From Lustribacter sp965277075 (GTDB lineage: Bacteria; Vulcanimicrobiota; Vulcanimicrobiia; Vulcanimicrobiales; Vulcanimicrobiaceae): a DNA stretch of 64,000 nt. Positions within the stretch are counted from its first letter, which is position 1. Every line of letters starts with the position of its first letter. Under the pieces are notes generated by a model. The model did not search any database and was not told the DNA's origin. It worked only from the letters and a program-made list of their open reading frames with translations. Where the stretch lies: the NCBI GenBank assembly GCA_965277075.1, contig OZ255707.1, positions 62,001 through 126,000 of the forward strand, read 5' to 3'. The position numbers were made by a program, and so were the translations under genes. Below are positions 16,269-24,406 of the stretch, in pieces.

Positions 16269-17537
16269 CTATCCCGCTGCAATGAGGAGTATGTCTTTCG
16301 CGCCGTCGGCGACCGGGACGTCGCGCGGCAAGATGAAGTCTCCGGGTCGAACGCGATAGGCGTTCGGTTTGCGCGCTTCGGGCGGTTCGACGCCGTTTAC
16401 CAACGCTTTTGCCGCCGTGAGAAGACGTTTGCGAAGCGCGATGATGGCGCGATCGGAGCTCGTGAGATATTCGTCGCTGCGATTGGCGATCGGGCCGCGT
16501 TGGTCTTCGGAAATCGCCAGATCTTGCGCCACGATCGAACGAATTCCGGTGAAGGTGCGCACGCGCTGATCGGTTCGATCGATCAGATAGTCGTTCTCGA
16601 TATTTTCGACCATGCGATCAGTACCCGGGATCATTTCGGGCACCAACACGCCGCCGTTGTATTGTTCGCGTTCTTCATCGGTGATCGGCCGGTCCGGCGA
16701 TGCGATGACGCGGAACAGGAACGACGTTTCGTCGTCGATCGGCACGCGCAGCTGCGCCAGAATAGGAACGCCCGGCGCTGCCGCGATGAGCGTCGCATAC
16801 GGCATCAGCCACTGGTTCACGCGCCACTGATAGCGATCGTCGCCGGCATTGCGCTGTGCCGAGAGCATCATGCCGTAGTCGGTATCGAGCGTGAACCAAC
16901 GCGGACTCTTGTCGACGAACGTATTCGGATTCGCGCGTGAGCCCGGCAGCCCGATACCGTCGACGGAGCTGTGCAGGAACGACACGTGGCTCGAGTCGAC
17001 GTCGCCCTCTTGCATCTGCGCGAAGTTCCCGCGTTCGAAGATCTTCACGATGTGACGATGCGTCGGCGACGCATGGAACACTTCGGCCGCCGGAAACTCC
17101 GGTATTTTGTCGGCCGGTCCCATGTACGCCCAAATGATGCCGCCGCGTTCGAGCGTCGGATAAGCGGTGGTGCGCACTTTATCCTTGAGCGTCGGACCTT
17201 CGGGACAGTTCGGGAGATCGACGCACGCACCGTTGACGTCGAACTTCCAGCCGTGATAGACGCAGCGAAGTCCGGCTTCTTCGTTCCGGCCCCAATAGAG
17301 ATTCGCGCGGCGATGGCGGCAATATGCGTCGAGCAGTCCGATCGTACCGTCGGTGCTGCGAAATGCAACGAGCGCCTCGCCCATGATCTTCACGCGCACG
17401 GGCGGTGAGTCGGGGCCGCCGAGCTCGCTTGCAAGCATGACCGGAGTCCAAAAACGACGGTATAGAGTGCCCATCGGCGTTCCGGGGTCCGTTCGGACCA
17501 GGAGCTCGTTGTCGGCAGCGCTCAGCATCGCCAACAT
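16269..17537 (-). CDS. Rieske non-heme iron aromatic ring-hydroxylating oxygenase, large subunit
   Basis: 422 residues from ATG 17537 (the alternative ATG 17528 is three codons later). The Rieske [2Fe-2S] ligands are Cys73-x-His75 (AYCRHRRANLYWG) and Cys92-x2-His95 (RCVYHGWKFD). The mononuclear iron site is suggested by DVDSSHVSFLHSS (His184, His189). The group resembles phthalate 4,5-dioxygenase-type oxygenases. It needs an electron-transfer reductase, which is absent from the window. An AAA+ gene lies 70 bp upstream and an SsuA-like binding protein follows immediately, suggesting an uptake-plus-hydroxylation cassette. Confidence 0.9.
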   Translation of the reverse strand: MLAMLSAADNELLVRTDPGTPMGTLYRRFWTPVMLASELGGPDSPPVRVKIMGEALVAFRSTDGTIGLLDAYCRHRRANLYWGRNEEAGLRCVYHGWKFDVNGACVDLPNCPEGPTLKDKVRTTAYPTLERGGIIWAYMGPADKIPEFPAAEVFHASPTHRHIVKIFERGNFAQMQEGDVDSSHVSFLHSSVDGIGLPGSRANPNTFVDKSPRWFTLDTDYGMMLSAQRNAGDDRYQWRVNQWLMPYATLIAAAPGVPILAQLRVPIDDETSFLFRVIASPDRPITDEEREQYNGGVLVPEMIPGTDRMVENIENDYLIDRTDQRVRTFTGIRSIVAQDLAISEDQRGPIANRSDEYLTSSDRAIIALRKRLLTAAKALVNGVEPPEARKPNAYRVRPGDFILPRDVPVADGAKDILLIAAG

Positions 17538-17607
17538 CGTAGCACGCCGCGGGCGCTCGAAGAAGCAGCACCCGCGGACCCAAACCCTGCGTACGAACGT
17601 TCCTTCG

Positions 17608-18564
17608 TCACCGCAATGGGCGATCGAGGGGCTGCGGCGTTTTCCCGAACACAACACGATCCGGGCGCAATTCTTCCACGGCAGCCCAGACGTCGGCAAA
17701 ACGCAACGCGCCGGGATCGCGTACGGATTCGCTCCGCTGCGCCATCGCAACGACGGGTAACTTCGTTAGCCGCCTGCCGTCCCAACCAGCAAGTGCTTTG
17801 CCGAGCCGTGCGAGTTCGCCGGTGTCGGTGGCGAGCCGGGCGATTGGCGGCCACGCAGCAGCGAGGGCGTCGAGCGCGCGTCGCACGATCTCGGTCGCGA
17901 CATCGGCCGTCGCTCGCCGGAACGGTACGATCATATCGGCGCGCGAGAGCATCGCTTCGTCGATGGCTTCGATGAAATTCGTGGTCGTCAAAAAGAGCGT
18001 TCCGGGGCATTGCGCCGCGACCAAATCGAGGCCCATGAGCACGGCATCGGTTGCGCGATGCAGATCGACCGGATTCGTTTCGAACGACGCCGAGCTGCGA
18101 CTGACGGCAAACGCTTCGACCTCGTCGACGAGCACGATCGTCGTCGCCCGACGCATCGAGTATTCGGGGATGGTCTTCGTCAACAGTTTCATCACGGCGC
18201 GTTGGCTCTCGCCGAGCATTTCACTGGGCAGTGCGTGCGGGTCGATCTCGATGAACGTGGTCGTGCCTCGTGTCGCGGCTAACTCGTGTGCGACTTGAAA
18301 CGCCAACCCGCGAGCGAGTGTCGTCTTCCCGGTACCCGGTGGCCCGGCGAAGACCATCAAACCTTGCAGTCCGACTCCGAGCGCCCGCAACTGTTCGCGG
18401 TGGAGCAGGGTGAGCAGCGCCTGATTAAAAAGCCGTTCCTTCACGCCCTCCGGCATGACGATCCGGTCCCAGTCGGAGCCGCCGCCATCTTCGTGACTGT
18501 GCGGCCCGGGAAGAACCGACACCCGCGCCACCCCGGCGGGGAGTTTGACACCGTTCTCGTTCAC
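17608..18564 (-). CDS. TRIP13/Pch2-like AAA+ ATPase
   Basis: 318 residues with Walker A GPPGTGKT (74-81), Walker B TIVLVDEVEAF (142-152), sensor-1 Asn in LTTTNFIEAID (about 196) and an arginine in SRADMIVPF (about 208). The combination IEIDPHALPSEMLGES, LVDEVEAF followed by AVLMGLD, then TTNFIEAIDEAMLSRAD resembles eukaryotic TRIP13/Pch2 and bacterial TRIP13-like ATPases, which remodel HORMA-domain proteins. No HORMA or CD-NTase gene is visible, so a CBASS role is not supported. Its position between a bicupin and a Rieske oxygenase suggests an activase or chaperone for one of those enzymes. That is inference from context. Confidence 0.75.
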   Translation of the reverse strand: MNENGVKLPAGVARVSVLPGPHSHEDGGGSDWDRIVMPEGVKERLFNQALLTLLHREQLRALGVGLQGLMVFAGPPGTGKTTLARGLAFQVAHELAATRGTTTFIEIDPHALPSEMLGESQRAVMKLLTKTIPEYSMRRATTIVLVDEVEAFAVSRSSASFETNPVDLHRATDAVLMGLDLVAAQCPGTLFLTTTNFIEAIDEAMLSRADMIVPFRRATADVATEIVRRALDALAAAWPPIARLATDTGELARLGKALAGWDGRRLTKLPVVAMAQRSESVRDPGALRFADVWAAVEELRPDRVVFGKTPQPLDRPLR

Positions 18565-18568
18565 GCTG

Positions 18569-19599
18569 CTATTCGGGCCGGCGGTCCGGCGGCCAGATGA
18601 TGTGCGACACGTCGGGCTCGGTGTTCGGTTCTTCCTCTTCGAGCGGAAGCGGATCGAGCAAACAGCGCATCGCGTCGTAAATGCCTGAAAAATTGTGCAC
18701 GCGAATCAACCGTGCCGTTAAATCCGGATCGCTGTTAAAATGCTGATGCCACGCCCAGTGATCGACCACGACGAGATCGCCCTGGCCCCAATCGTGTCGA
18801 ACGCCGTCGATGATACTGTGGCCGCGGCCCTCGAGTGCGTAGAGCCAAGCTTCACCACCATGGCGATGTTTCTTCTGCCACTTGTTCGGAGCGAGTTGAT
18901 TCATCGCGAGCGTCAAGCCGGATGTCTTGCTCCCGAGAAACGGATCGAGCATGAACGTACTGCGAGTTCCCTTGGGATTGACGAGTAGCGTTAGGTCCTC
19001 GTAACGGACGTGAATGTTGCCGGTTTGATAATCGGCCTGATACTCGGAATGTCGACGCATGCGGCGCGCATACGGGTCGGCGCCGCGTGGACCCGGCGAA
19101 CTCGTCGGCGGCGGCGGCAGCTCGGCAAACGGTGCTCCTCCGGCATCCTCGACGATCGACAGCCCGATCACGGTTGTCGTCGGTTCGGTCGAGAATGTCA
19201 TGAAACGCGCCATTTTCGCCCCGTCGTTTCCTTGACGGTGCCATGCCCAGGCCGGCAAGTAGATGGTGTCCCAGGGCTTATACTCGTATCGCATGCCGTT
19301 GACTTCGGTCCAGCCGTGGCCCTCGACGATGAGCATGACGGCGTCCCACGAATGCCGGTGAATCGTCGTCACCACGCCCGGGTCGACTTCGTGAACGTAC
19401 GCGTCGATGATGCGTGAAGGGCGATCGCCATCGACGCCGACGTAGCACCCCGTGCGCATACCGCGTGCCGTCTGTTGTATATCGACGTCGCCTTATGGAC
19501 GATCGCGCGTTGCTGCGCACGCCCGTCTTCGACGATTTGCCGACGCCGGCGTTGCTGGATGTCGTAATGCGTGAGTCCGGTAACGGTTCTATTGAGCAT
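18569..19599 (-). pseudogene. Bicupin (gentisate 1,2-dioxygenase-like), single-base frameshift near the N-terminus
   Basis: The main frame (18569-19459) encodes two cupin domains. Domain 1 has TTIHRHSWDAVMLIVEG and LPAWAWHRQGN; domain 2 has KKHRHGGEAWLYALEGRGHS and VVDHWAWHQHFN. Both keep His metal ligands, as in gentisate-type ring-cleavage dioxygenases. The N-terminal roughly 35 residues (THYDIQQRRRRQIVEDGRAQ, QRAIVHK) lie in another frame starting near 19599. Restoring one base at the CC pair at 19491-19492 joins ...QRAIVHK to GDVDIQQTARGMRTG. It could be a sequencing error in an otherwise intact gene, or real inactivation; an internal ATG at 19459 could still yield a shortened protein. 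It lies 4 nt before the AAA+ gene. Confidence 0.75.
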
Positions 19600-19606
19600 C
19601 GCTCGT

Positions 19607-20539
19607 TTAGGCTCCGATCATATCTTTCGCGGCAAATGACTTCTCGATAAGGTGATACTTGGCGGATGCGTCGATGACCAATTGGAGCCCGACAACGTCG
19701 ATCACGGTACCCTGCTTCGCATGATTCATGCCGTGTAGCGTCGCGAGCGGAATCTTCGTATAGTCTCCGATCAACGCATTCATGTCGTCCGCGTGTGCAT
19801 TCACGTAGTCGCTGGCATGCCGCATCACCTCGACGAACCGTTTTGCGGCGTCGGAGCGGCTGCCGAGCAGGTTCTGCGTGCAGAACCAAGCGGAAACGGG
19901 CAGTCGATGCGCGAGTGCAGAAAATGGTTTTGCAAAAACGCGCGCCGTGCCGGAGCCAATCGCGTTGTGCAAGTTCGGTTCCGAAACAACAATCGCTTGC
20001 GCGCGGTTCTGCTGCAAGAGGGCAAGCGCCGCGCTCGCCGGCGTTTCAATAAAGTTTACTTTGGTCGGATCGCCGTCGTTTGCGGCCATCCACACCTGAG
20101 TGCTGAGCGACTGCAAATCGTGAAGGGCCCCGACTGCAACGATCTTTCCCTCGAGCTCTTTCGCCGTGTGGAACGTTGCATCGCTGCGCACGAGCATCTC
20201 TGTCGTCGGGGTGGCGTCGTTGTATTCACCGCCAGGCGTAAGGATCACGAACGGGATGCTCTTGGAGCGCGCAAGCACCAGCGTTTGCACGTTCGAGAAT
20301 CCGATGTCGGCAACGCCGCCGGCAACGGCAGCCGCGATCGCCGCTCCGTTGCCGAGAATCTGCACTTTTGGGGTGATGCCGGCACGTTCGAAGAGTCCCG
20401 CTGATTGCGCGTAAAAGAACGGAACGGCATCAGCGGACGCCGTCGCACCAACGACGAGTGCACCATCGTCGGCCGGCGTTGCGCTCGGCCGAAAAAATGC
20501 CGAGCCGGCGATGATCGCCGCTGCGGTGCCGCGCTTCAT
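19607..20539 (-). CDS. SsuA/NMT1-type ABC substrate-binding protein
   Basis: 310 residues from ATG 20539, with an N-terminal signal-like stretch (GTAAAIIAGSAFF). Fold motifs: ADAVPFFYAQSAGLFERAGI, GNGAAIAAAVAGGVADIGFS, HTAKELEGKIVAVG, VWMAANDGDPTKVNFIE and RAQAIVVSEPNLHNAIG. It is the most divergent of the five SsuA-like proteins here (the DKNGGD motif reads AANDGD). It heads the minus-strand group bicupin, AAA+, Rieske, binding protein, so that operon contains two related binding proteins. It is divergent from the MetE-like gene with an 86-bp gap between the starts. No transporter genes adjoin it. Confidence 0.85.
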   Translation of the reverse strand: MKRGTAAAIIAGSAFFRPSATPADDGALVVGATASADAVPFFYAQSAGLFERAGITPKVQILGNGAAIAAAVAGGVADIGFSNVQTLVLARSKSIPFVILTPGGEYNDATPTTEMLVRSDATFHTAKELEGKIVAVGALHDLQSLSTQVWMAANDGDPTKVNFIETPASAALALLQQNRAQAIVVSEPNLHNAIGSGTARVFAKPFSALAHRLPVSAWFCTQNLLGSRSDAAKRFVEVMRHASDYVNAHADDMNALIGDYTKIPLATLHGMNHAKQGTVIDVVGLQLVIDASAKYHLIEKSFAAKDMIGA

Positions 20540-20625
20540 GTTGGCGTTTTCGTTGAGGATCTGATTTTCCCGGCACGGAATTGGGGCGACCAGGACCGGT
20601 GCCGCGTCCGCCGTAGAGCCTGCCC

Positions 20626-21699
20626 ATGGCCGCCACCGCCCCCGTCCCTACGTCACACCTGATCGCGCCGCTGCGCACGACCGTCGTCGGCAGCTATCCG
20701 CAGCCGGATTGGCTCGTCGATCGCGCGATGCTCGGTGCACGGCTTCCGCCGCGTGTGCGCGCTCGCGAGATTTGGCGCGTTCCCGAGCCCTGGCTCGCTG
20801 AAGCGCAAGACGATGCAACTCTCATTGCGATCCGCGATATGGAGCGCGCCGGAATCGATATCGTCAGCGACGGCGAGATACGCCGCGAAAGTTATTCCAA
20901 CCGGTTCGCCACCGCGCTGGACGGCGTCGATCTCGAAGATCCGGGCAGCGCCATGGACCGCACGGGTCATCTGAACCCGGTCCCGCGAATCGTCGGCCCG
21001 ATCCGCCGTCGCGAGCCGGTGATGGTGCGCGACGTCGCATTTTTGCGCGTCAACACGGATCGTCCGATCAAGATCACGGTGCCGGGACCGTTTACGATGA
21101 CGCAGCAGGCGCAAAACGACTACTATCCGGACGCGGCGTCGGCGGCGCTGGCGTATGCCGAAGCGGTCAACGAAGAGCTACGCGACCTCGTCGCAGCGGG
21201 CGCCGATGTCGTTCAGATCGACGAGCCGTACTTACAAGCACGGCCCGACGATGCGCGGTCCTACGCCGCCCCCGCAATTACGCGCGCACTCAAAGGCATC
21301 CGCGCAGTGACTGTCCTGCACACGTGCTTCGGCTACGCGCACGTCGTACACACGCGACTCGGCGGATATCCATTCCTGGCCGAACTGGACGCGCTCCCGG
21401 TGCAACAGTTGGCGATCGAGTCGATGCAGCAGCAGGTCGATTTGAGCATGCTCGAGCGCGTTCCCAACAAGCAGATCGTCCTCGGCGTGATCGATCTCGA
21501 CGACGCAGCAGCCGTTGAAACGCCCGAAGCTGTCGCGACGCAGATTCGTCGCGCTCTGCAGCACATCTCGCCGGAGCGGCTCGTGCTCGCGCCGGATTGC
21601 GGCATGAAGTATCTGCCCCGCGCAACCGCCTTCGCGAAACTCTCAGCTCTGGTCGACGGCACGAAGATCGTCCGTCGAGAGCTCGGAATCATCGATTAA
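20626..21699 (+). CDS. MetE C-terminal-like protein (cobalamin-independent methionine synthase family)
   Basis: 357 residues corresponding only to the catalytic C-terminal half of MetE. It has TTVVGSYPQPDWLV at the N-terminus, then IVSDGEIRRESY, ITVPGPFTMTQQ and VVQIDEPYLQA. The zinc ligands are present in VLHTCFGYAHVV (His and Cys) and LAPDCGMKYLPR (Cys), with an Asp-Glu pair in QIDEPYL. Short MetE-like proteins occur in archaea and many bacteria. Some are methyltransferases using other donors or act in catabolism of methylated compounds. Its isolation among catabolic genes, beside an SBP-Rieske operon, makes a demethylation or methyl-transfer role possible but unproven. Confidence 0.87.
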   Translation: MAATAPVPTSHLIAPLRTTVVGSYPQPDWLVDRAMLGARLPPRVRAREIWRVPEPWLAEAQDDATLIAIRDMERAGIDIVSDGEIRRESYSNRFATALDGVDLEDPGSAMDRTGHLNPVPRIVGPIRRREPVMVRDVAFLRVNTDRPIKITVPGPFTMTQQAQNDYYPDAASAALAYAEAVNEELRDLVAAGADVVQIDEPYLQARPDDARSYAAPAITRALKGIRAVTVLHTCFGYAHVVHTRLGGYPFLAELDALPVQQLAIESMQQQVDLSMLERVPNKQIVLGVIDLDDAAAVETPEAVATQIRRALQHISPERLVLAPDCGMKYLPRATAFAKLSALVDGTKIVRRELGIID

Positions 21700-21703
21700 C
21701 GCA

Positions 21704-22606
21704 CTAGCGGCGATTAGCGGAATGCGCGTTCCTTTTCTTCACTTCGTACATCGCGCTGTCGGCTTGGTCCATGGCCTTCTCGATCGTGTCGACCGAGTTT
21801 GCAAAAGCGAAGCCGATCGAGACGGACAGCGTGGCGCTCGCGAAGCCGCGTTCGAGACGAGCTCGAATCAGATCCGCCTCGGCGGCTTGCGACTGCACGG
21901 TAAGAATGGCAAATTCATCGCCGCCCAGTCGCGCTGCAATATCGTGTTCCCGCGTCACTTCGCGGATCACTTTTGCGACATTTCTCAGGATTGCGTCGCC
22001 GGCGCTATGGCCCCGCTCGTCATTCGTCGCTTTCAAGCCGTCGACGTCGAGCATGTAGACGGCGACGACCGGTTCAGTATCGCGCTTGAGCCGTTTGCGC
22101 TCTTCCACGACACGTCGATCCCAGCCGCGACGATTGTACAATCCCGTTAAGGGATCGACCAGCGACGCCCCCTCGGCCTCCTCGGCGCGCTTGACCAACG
22201 AGAGTGAATCAAAGACGCTTTTCGCGACGAAGGCAACGCCGAGCGCGATCGCGGGGGCCTGCCAATTTTCGACGAGCCGGCTGGCAAGAAACGAGCCGAC
22301 ATCTTCGGCGGATCCTGCCGGCTCGACATCCCGACCGTCGGTGAGAACGGTGACTTCGTGGCGCGAACACGGGAACCAGTAGGTGGTTTTATCGACCGAC
22401 CCCGAGCTTGCTTGGCAGCCGCACTCCCAGGCCCGTTCGACTCGCGGTGCGCGGTTGGCCGTCGAAATCCGCGCAACGGTGTACGGGTGCCCTAACAAGC
22501 GTGCCAGCCGCCGGACCGTCACCTGTATACCGCTTCGAGTCTTCGATTCGCCGCTTACTCGCTTGCTGAGAATTGCGAGAGCGGACTTCCAGTTACCCGA
22601 CTTCAA
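21704..22606 (-). CDS. Diguanylate cyclase (GGDEF domain) with unknown N-terminal region
   Basis: 300 residues from TTG 22606. The C-terminal GGDEF domain (about 148-295) has DPLTGLYNRRGW, the catalytic RLGGDEFAIL (GGDEF at 228-232) and an RxxD inhibitory site REHD at 219-222, exactly five residues before it. It should therefore make cyclic di-GMP and be feedback inhibited. The N-terminal 130 residues are not recognised. They include a Cys cluster ECGC and a later Cys (WFPCSRHEV), then a hydrophobic stretch (QAPAIALGVAFVAKSVF). It follows the MarR-ended operon on the same strand after an inverted-repeat spacer. Confidence 0.85.
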   Translation of the reverse strand: MKSGNWKSALAILSKRVSGESKTRSGIQVTVRRLARLLGHPYTVARISTANRAPRVERAWECGCQASSGSVDKTTYWFPCSRHEVTVLTDGRDVEPAGSAEDVGSFLASRLVENWQAPAIALGVAFVAKSVFDSLSLVKRAEEAEGASLVDPLTGLYNRRGWDRRVVEERKRLKRDTEPVVAVYMLDVDGLKATNDERGHSAGDAILRNVAKVIREVTREHDIAARLGGDEFAILTVQSQAAEADLIRARLERGFASATLSVSIGFAFANSVDTIEKAMDQADSAMYEVKKRNAHSANRR

Positions 22607-22632
22607 ACAACCGCACTCCGAGATCTTGGTAA

Positions 22633-22754
22633 ACGACCCCTAGCCATTATGCTCGCCGAGAAGGCCTTTAAGCGTGGCTTCCGGCCCCTTTTTGGGACGC
22701 CAATACTTACCCGATTTGGACCCTTGCTTAGGGACCGAGAGGGCTAGGGGTCGT
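22633..22754. repeat. 122-bp segment bounded by 13-bp perfect inverted repeats
   Basis: ACGACCCCTAGCC at 22633-22645 is repeated inverted at 22742-22754. The right arm contains the last codons and TAG stop of the MarR gene. The 96-bp interior has further short complementary blocks (for example CCCT and AGGG around a 5-nt loop) and a CCCCTTTTTGGG stretch. It lies between the MarR gene and the diguanylate cyclase gene, both on the minus strand. It could be a structured intergenic RNA, a boundary element or a MITE-like remnant. No clear target-site duplication is visible. Nothing else was seen in this gap. Confidence 0.45.
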
Positions 22755-23208
22755 ATCGACGCCGCACGTTCGAGTAGATGGTCGTGAGCGCGCGTCGCAA
22801 AATGGTCACCTCCGCTTTGGTCAGCCCTTCGACGTACATTGCGTTAACGTTTTCGGCAAACGGAATGGACCTCTCGAAGAGAGCTGTTCCCGCTGCGGTC
22901 AGCGAAACGTTCACGCTGCGGGAATCCGCTTCCATTCGTTGACGCTTCACCCACCGGGACTTCGTCATCGCATTGAGCAAGCGCGAGAGTGTCGGCGGTT
23001 CGATGCTCGTGAGCTTTGCCAATTCGCCGAACCGGCATTCACGATGCTGCCGGAGCGTCAGAAGAATTCGCCACTGCGGCACCGTCAAGCCGAGCTTGTC
23101 GAATTCGAGCGCGGAGTACGTGAGCATCGCGGTGGCAGCCCGGTTGACGAGATACGGAACGTAGCTCTCGATATGCAGGCCGTCGGCGGGCGCCGCGCGC
23201 CGTTTCAT
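22744..23208 (-). CDS. MarR-family transcriptional regulator
   Basis: 154 residues with the winged-helix core TVPQWRILLTLRQHRECRFG, LAKLTSIEPPTLSRLLNAM, and the wing KRQRMEADSRSVNVSLTAAG, ending in a dimerisation helix. MarR proteins commonly sense aromatic acids and repress catabolic operons. It is the last gene of a seven-gene minus-strand run (LLM oxidoreductase, binding protein, YciI, aldo/keto reductase, Rieske oxygenase, LivJ-type protein, MarR), 19 nt after the LivJ-type gene. An operator-like inverted repeat upstream of the Rieske gene (25717-25741) is a candidate target. Confidence 0.92.
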   Translation of the reverse strand: MKRRAAPADGLHIESYVPYLVNRAATAMLTYSALEFDKLGLTVPQWRILLTLRQHRECRFGELAKLTSIEPPTLSRLLNAMTKSRWVKRQRMEADSRSVNVSLTAAGTALFERSIPFAENVNAMYVEGLTKAEVTILRRALTTIYSNVRRRYDP

Positions 23209-23227
23209 AAGCGCGCGATTTTAGCGC

Positions 23228-24406
23228 TCAGTGCAAGGCATCCCCGCCCGCCCGGCTCACCCCGACCCACGTCGCTTTTTCCGGGCTCCAGCGTAGCATC
23301 ACAACGCTGTCGACACCGATGCCGCGTTGCGGCACGCTCCGGAAGTCGTACAATCCAAACACGCCGACGCCGTGATAGGCCGAAATATACTCACGTAGTT
23401 GCGCGGGCGTTGCGTTCGGCCCGAGCTTGTTGAGCGCGTCAACCAAAATCAAAATCGGGTCCCATACGAAGAGATGTCCTTGATCGGGCCGGACGCCGCT
23501 GGCCTTGAACGCATCGAGGTACGCACTAACCGCCTTTTTTTCGGGTCCGTTCGAGAGTTGCTCCGGCGCGAACGTTGCCGACCCGGGAAAATACAACTCT
23601 TTCGGTAGGAAGGCCGCATACTGTTTCATCTGCACGTATGTCATGTTCCCGGGCGTTGCGAGGACCGGAATGTCGAGACCCGATGACTGCATGCCGTTGA
23701 AGATCGTCGCCAACGGCCCACCGACGGTCCATGCGATCATCGCCTGTGCGCCGCTATTCTTGACGCGTGCAATTTGCGCGGCGACGCTGACGTCCGTCGC
23801 GTTGTAGTGTTCGTGCGCGACCAGCGTGACCGTCTTGTTTTCCGGCAGCGCCAGCATTTGCGCCATGTTGCTGTCGACGTCTTGCCCGGTTGCATCGGTC
23901 GATGCGATTATCGCGATCTTCGTCCAACCCTTGGCGCGAAAGAAGCGCATCGAGGCCTGCAGCATGTCGGTCGTCGACGTGCCGGCGGTGAACATGAAGC
24001 TGCCGGCGGGCGGATGGACCGCCGGCGAGAAGCAGTACGTGAGCGGCCCGTCGTTCACGAGCGGTGCTTGGGCTCGACAGATCGCGACCAGGGTCGATCC
24101 GACCATCACGGCGGCTTTCTTCGCGATGATGCCGTTCGTGAGTTGTACGGCGATCTGCGGATTCGACTGATCGTCGAGGTAGACGAACTTCAGCGGCCGT
24201 CCGGCGACGCCGCCGCGTTTGTTGATCAGGTCCTCTAAAATCTTCAACGACACCATTTGTGCCGAACCGAGAAACGCGCCGTTTCCGCTCTGCGGTAAGA
24301 TCGCGTCGATCTCATAGGGCTCGGCGGCCGAGGCCGTCATCGGCGACGAGACGAGCGCGAATGCGAGGCCAAGCAGCGCAGCGGAGATACCGGAGCGCAG
24401 CGTCAT
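23228..24406 (-). CDS. LivJ-type (peripla_BP_6) branched-chain-type substrate-binding protein
   Basis: 392 residues from ATG 24406, overlapping the Rieske stop by 4 nt (ATGA). Signal peptide: ISAALLGLAFALVSSPMTAS. The fold shows AILPQSGNGAFLGSAQ, YLDDQSNPQIAVQLTNGIIA, IIASTDATGQDVDSNM, ARVKNSGAQAMIAWTVGGPL and AAFLPKELYFPG. Such proteins in aromatic degraders often bind benzoate- or phenylpropanoid-type acids rather than amino acids. No LivHMGF genes are present. The tight coupling to a Rieske oxygenase suggests it recognises that enzyme's substrate. Close relatives lie at 51102 and 53282. Confidence 0.88.
   Translation of the reverse strand: MTLRSGISAALLGLAFALVSSPMTASAAEPYEIDAILPQSGNGAFLGSAQMVSLKILEDLINKRGGVAGRPLKFVYLDDQSNPQIAVQLTNGIIAKKAAVMVGSTLVAICRAQAPLVNDGPLTYCFSPAVHPPAGSFMFTAGTSTTDMLQASMRFFRAKGWTKIAIIASTDATGQDVDSNMAQMLALPENKTVTLVAHEHYNATDVSVAAQIARVKNSGAQAMIAWTVGGPLATIFNGMQSSGLDIPVLATPGNMTYVQMKQYAAFLPKELYFPGSATFAPEQLSNGPEKKAVSAYLDAFKASGVRPDQGHLFVWDPILILVDALNKLGPNATPAQLREYISAYHGVGVFGLYDFRSVPQRGIGVDSVVMLRWSPEKATWVGVSRAGGDALH

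Noticed and set aside
17608..18564. CBASS or other antiphage system suggested by the TRIP13-like ATPase
   Set aside because: No CD-NTase, HORMA, effector nuclease or membrane effector is visible on either side; the neighbours are catabolic.
22607..22743. Cyclic-di-GMP riboswitch before the GGDEF gene
   Set aside because: I could not find the conserved GEMM core sequences; only the inverted repeat is supported.
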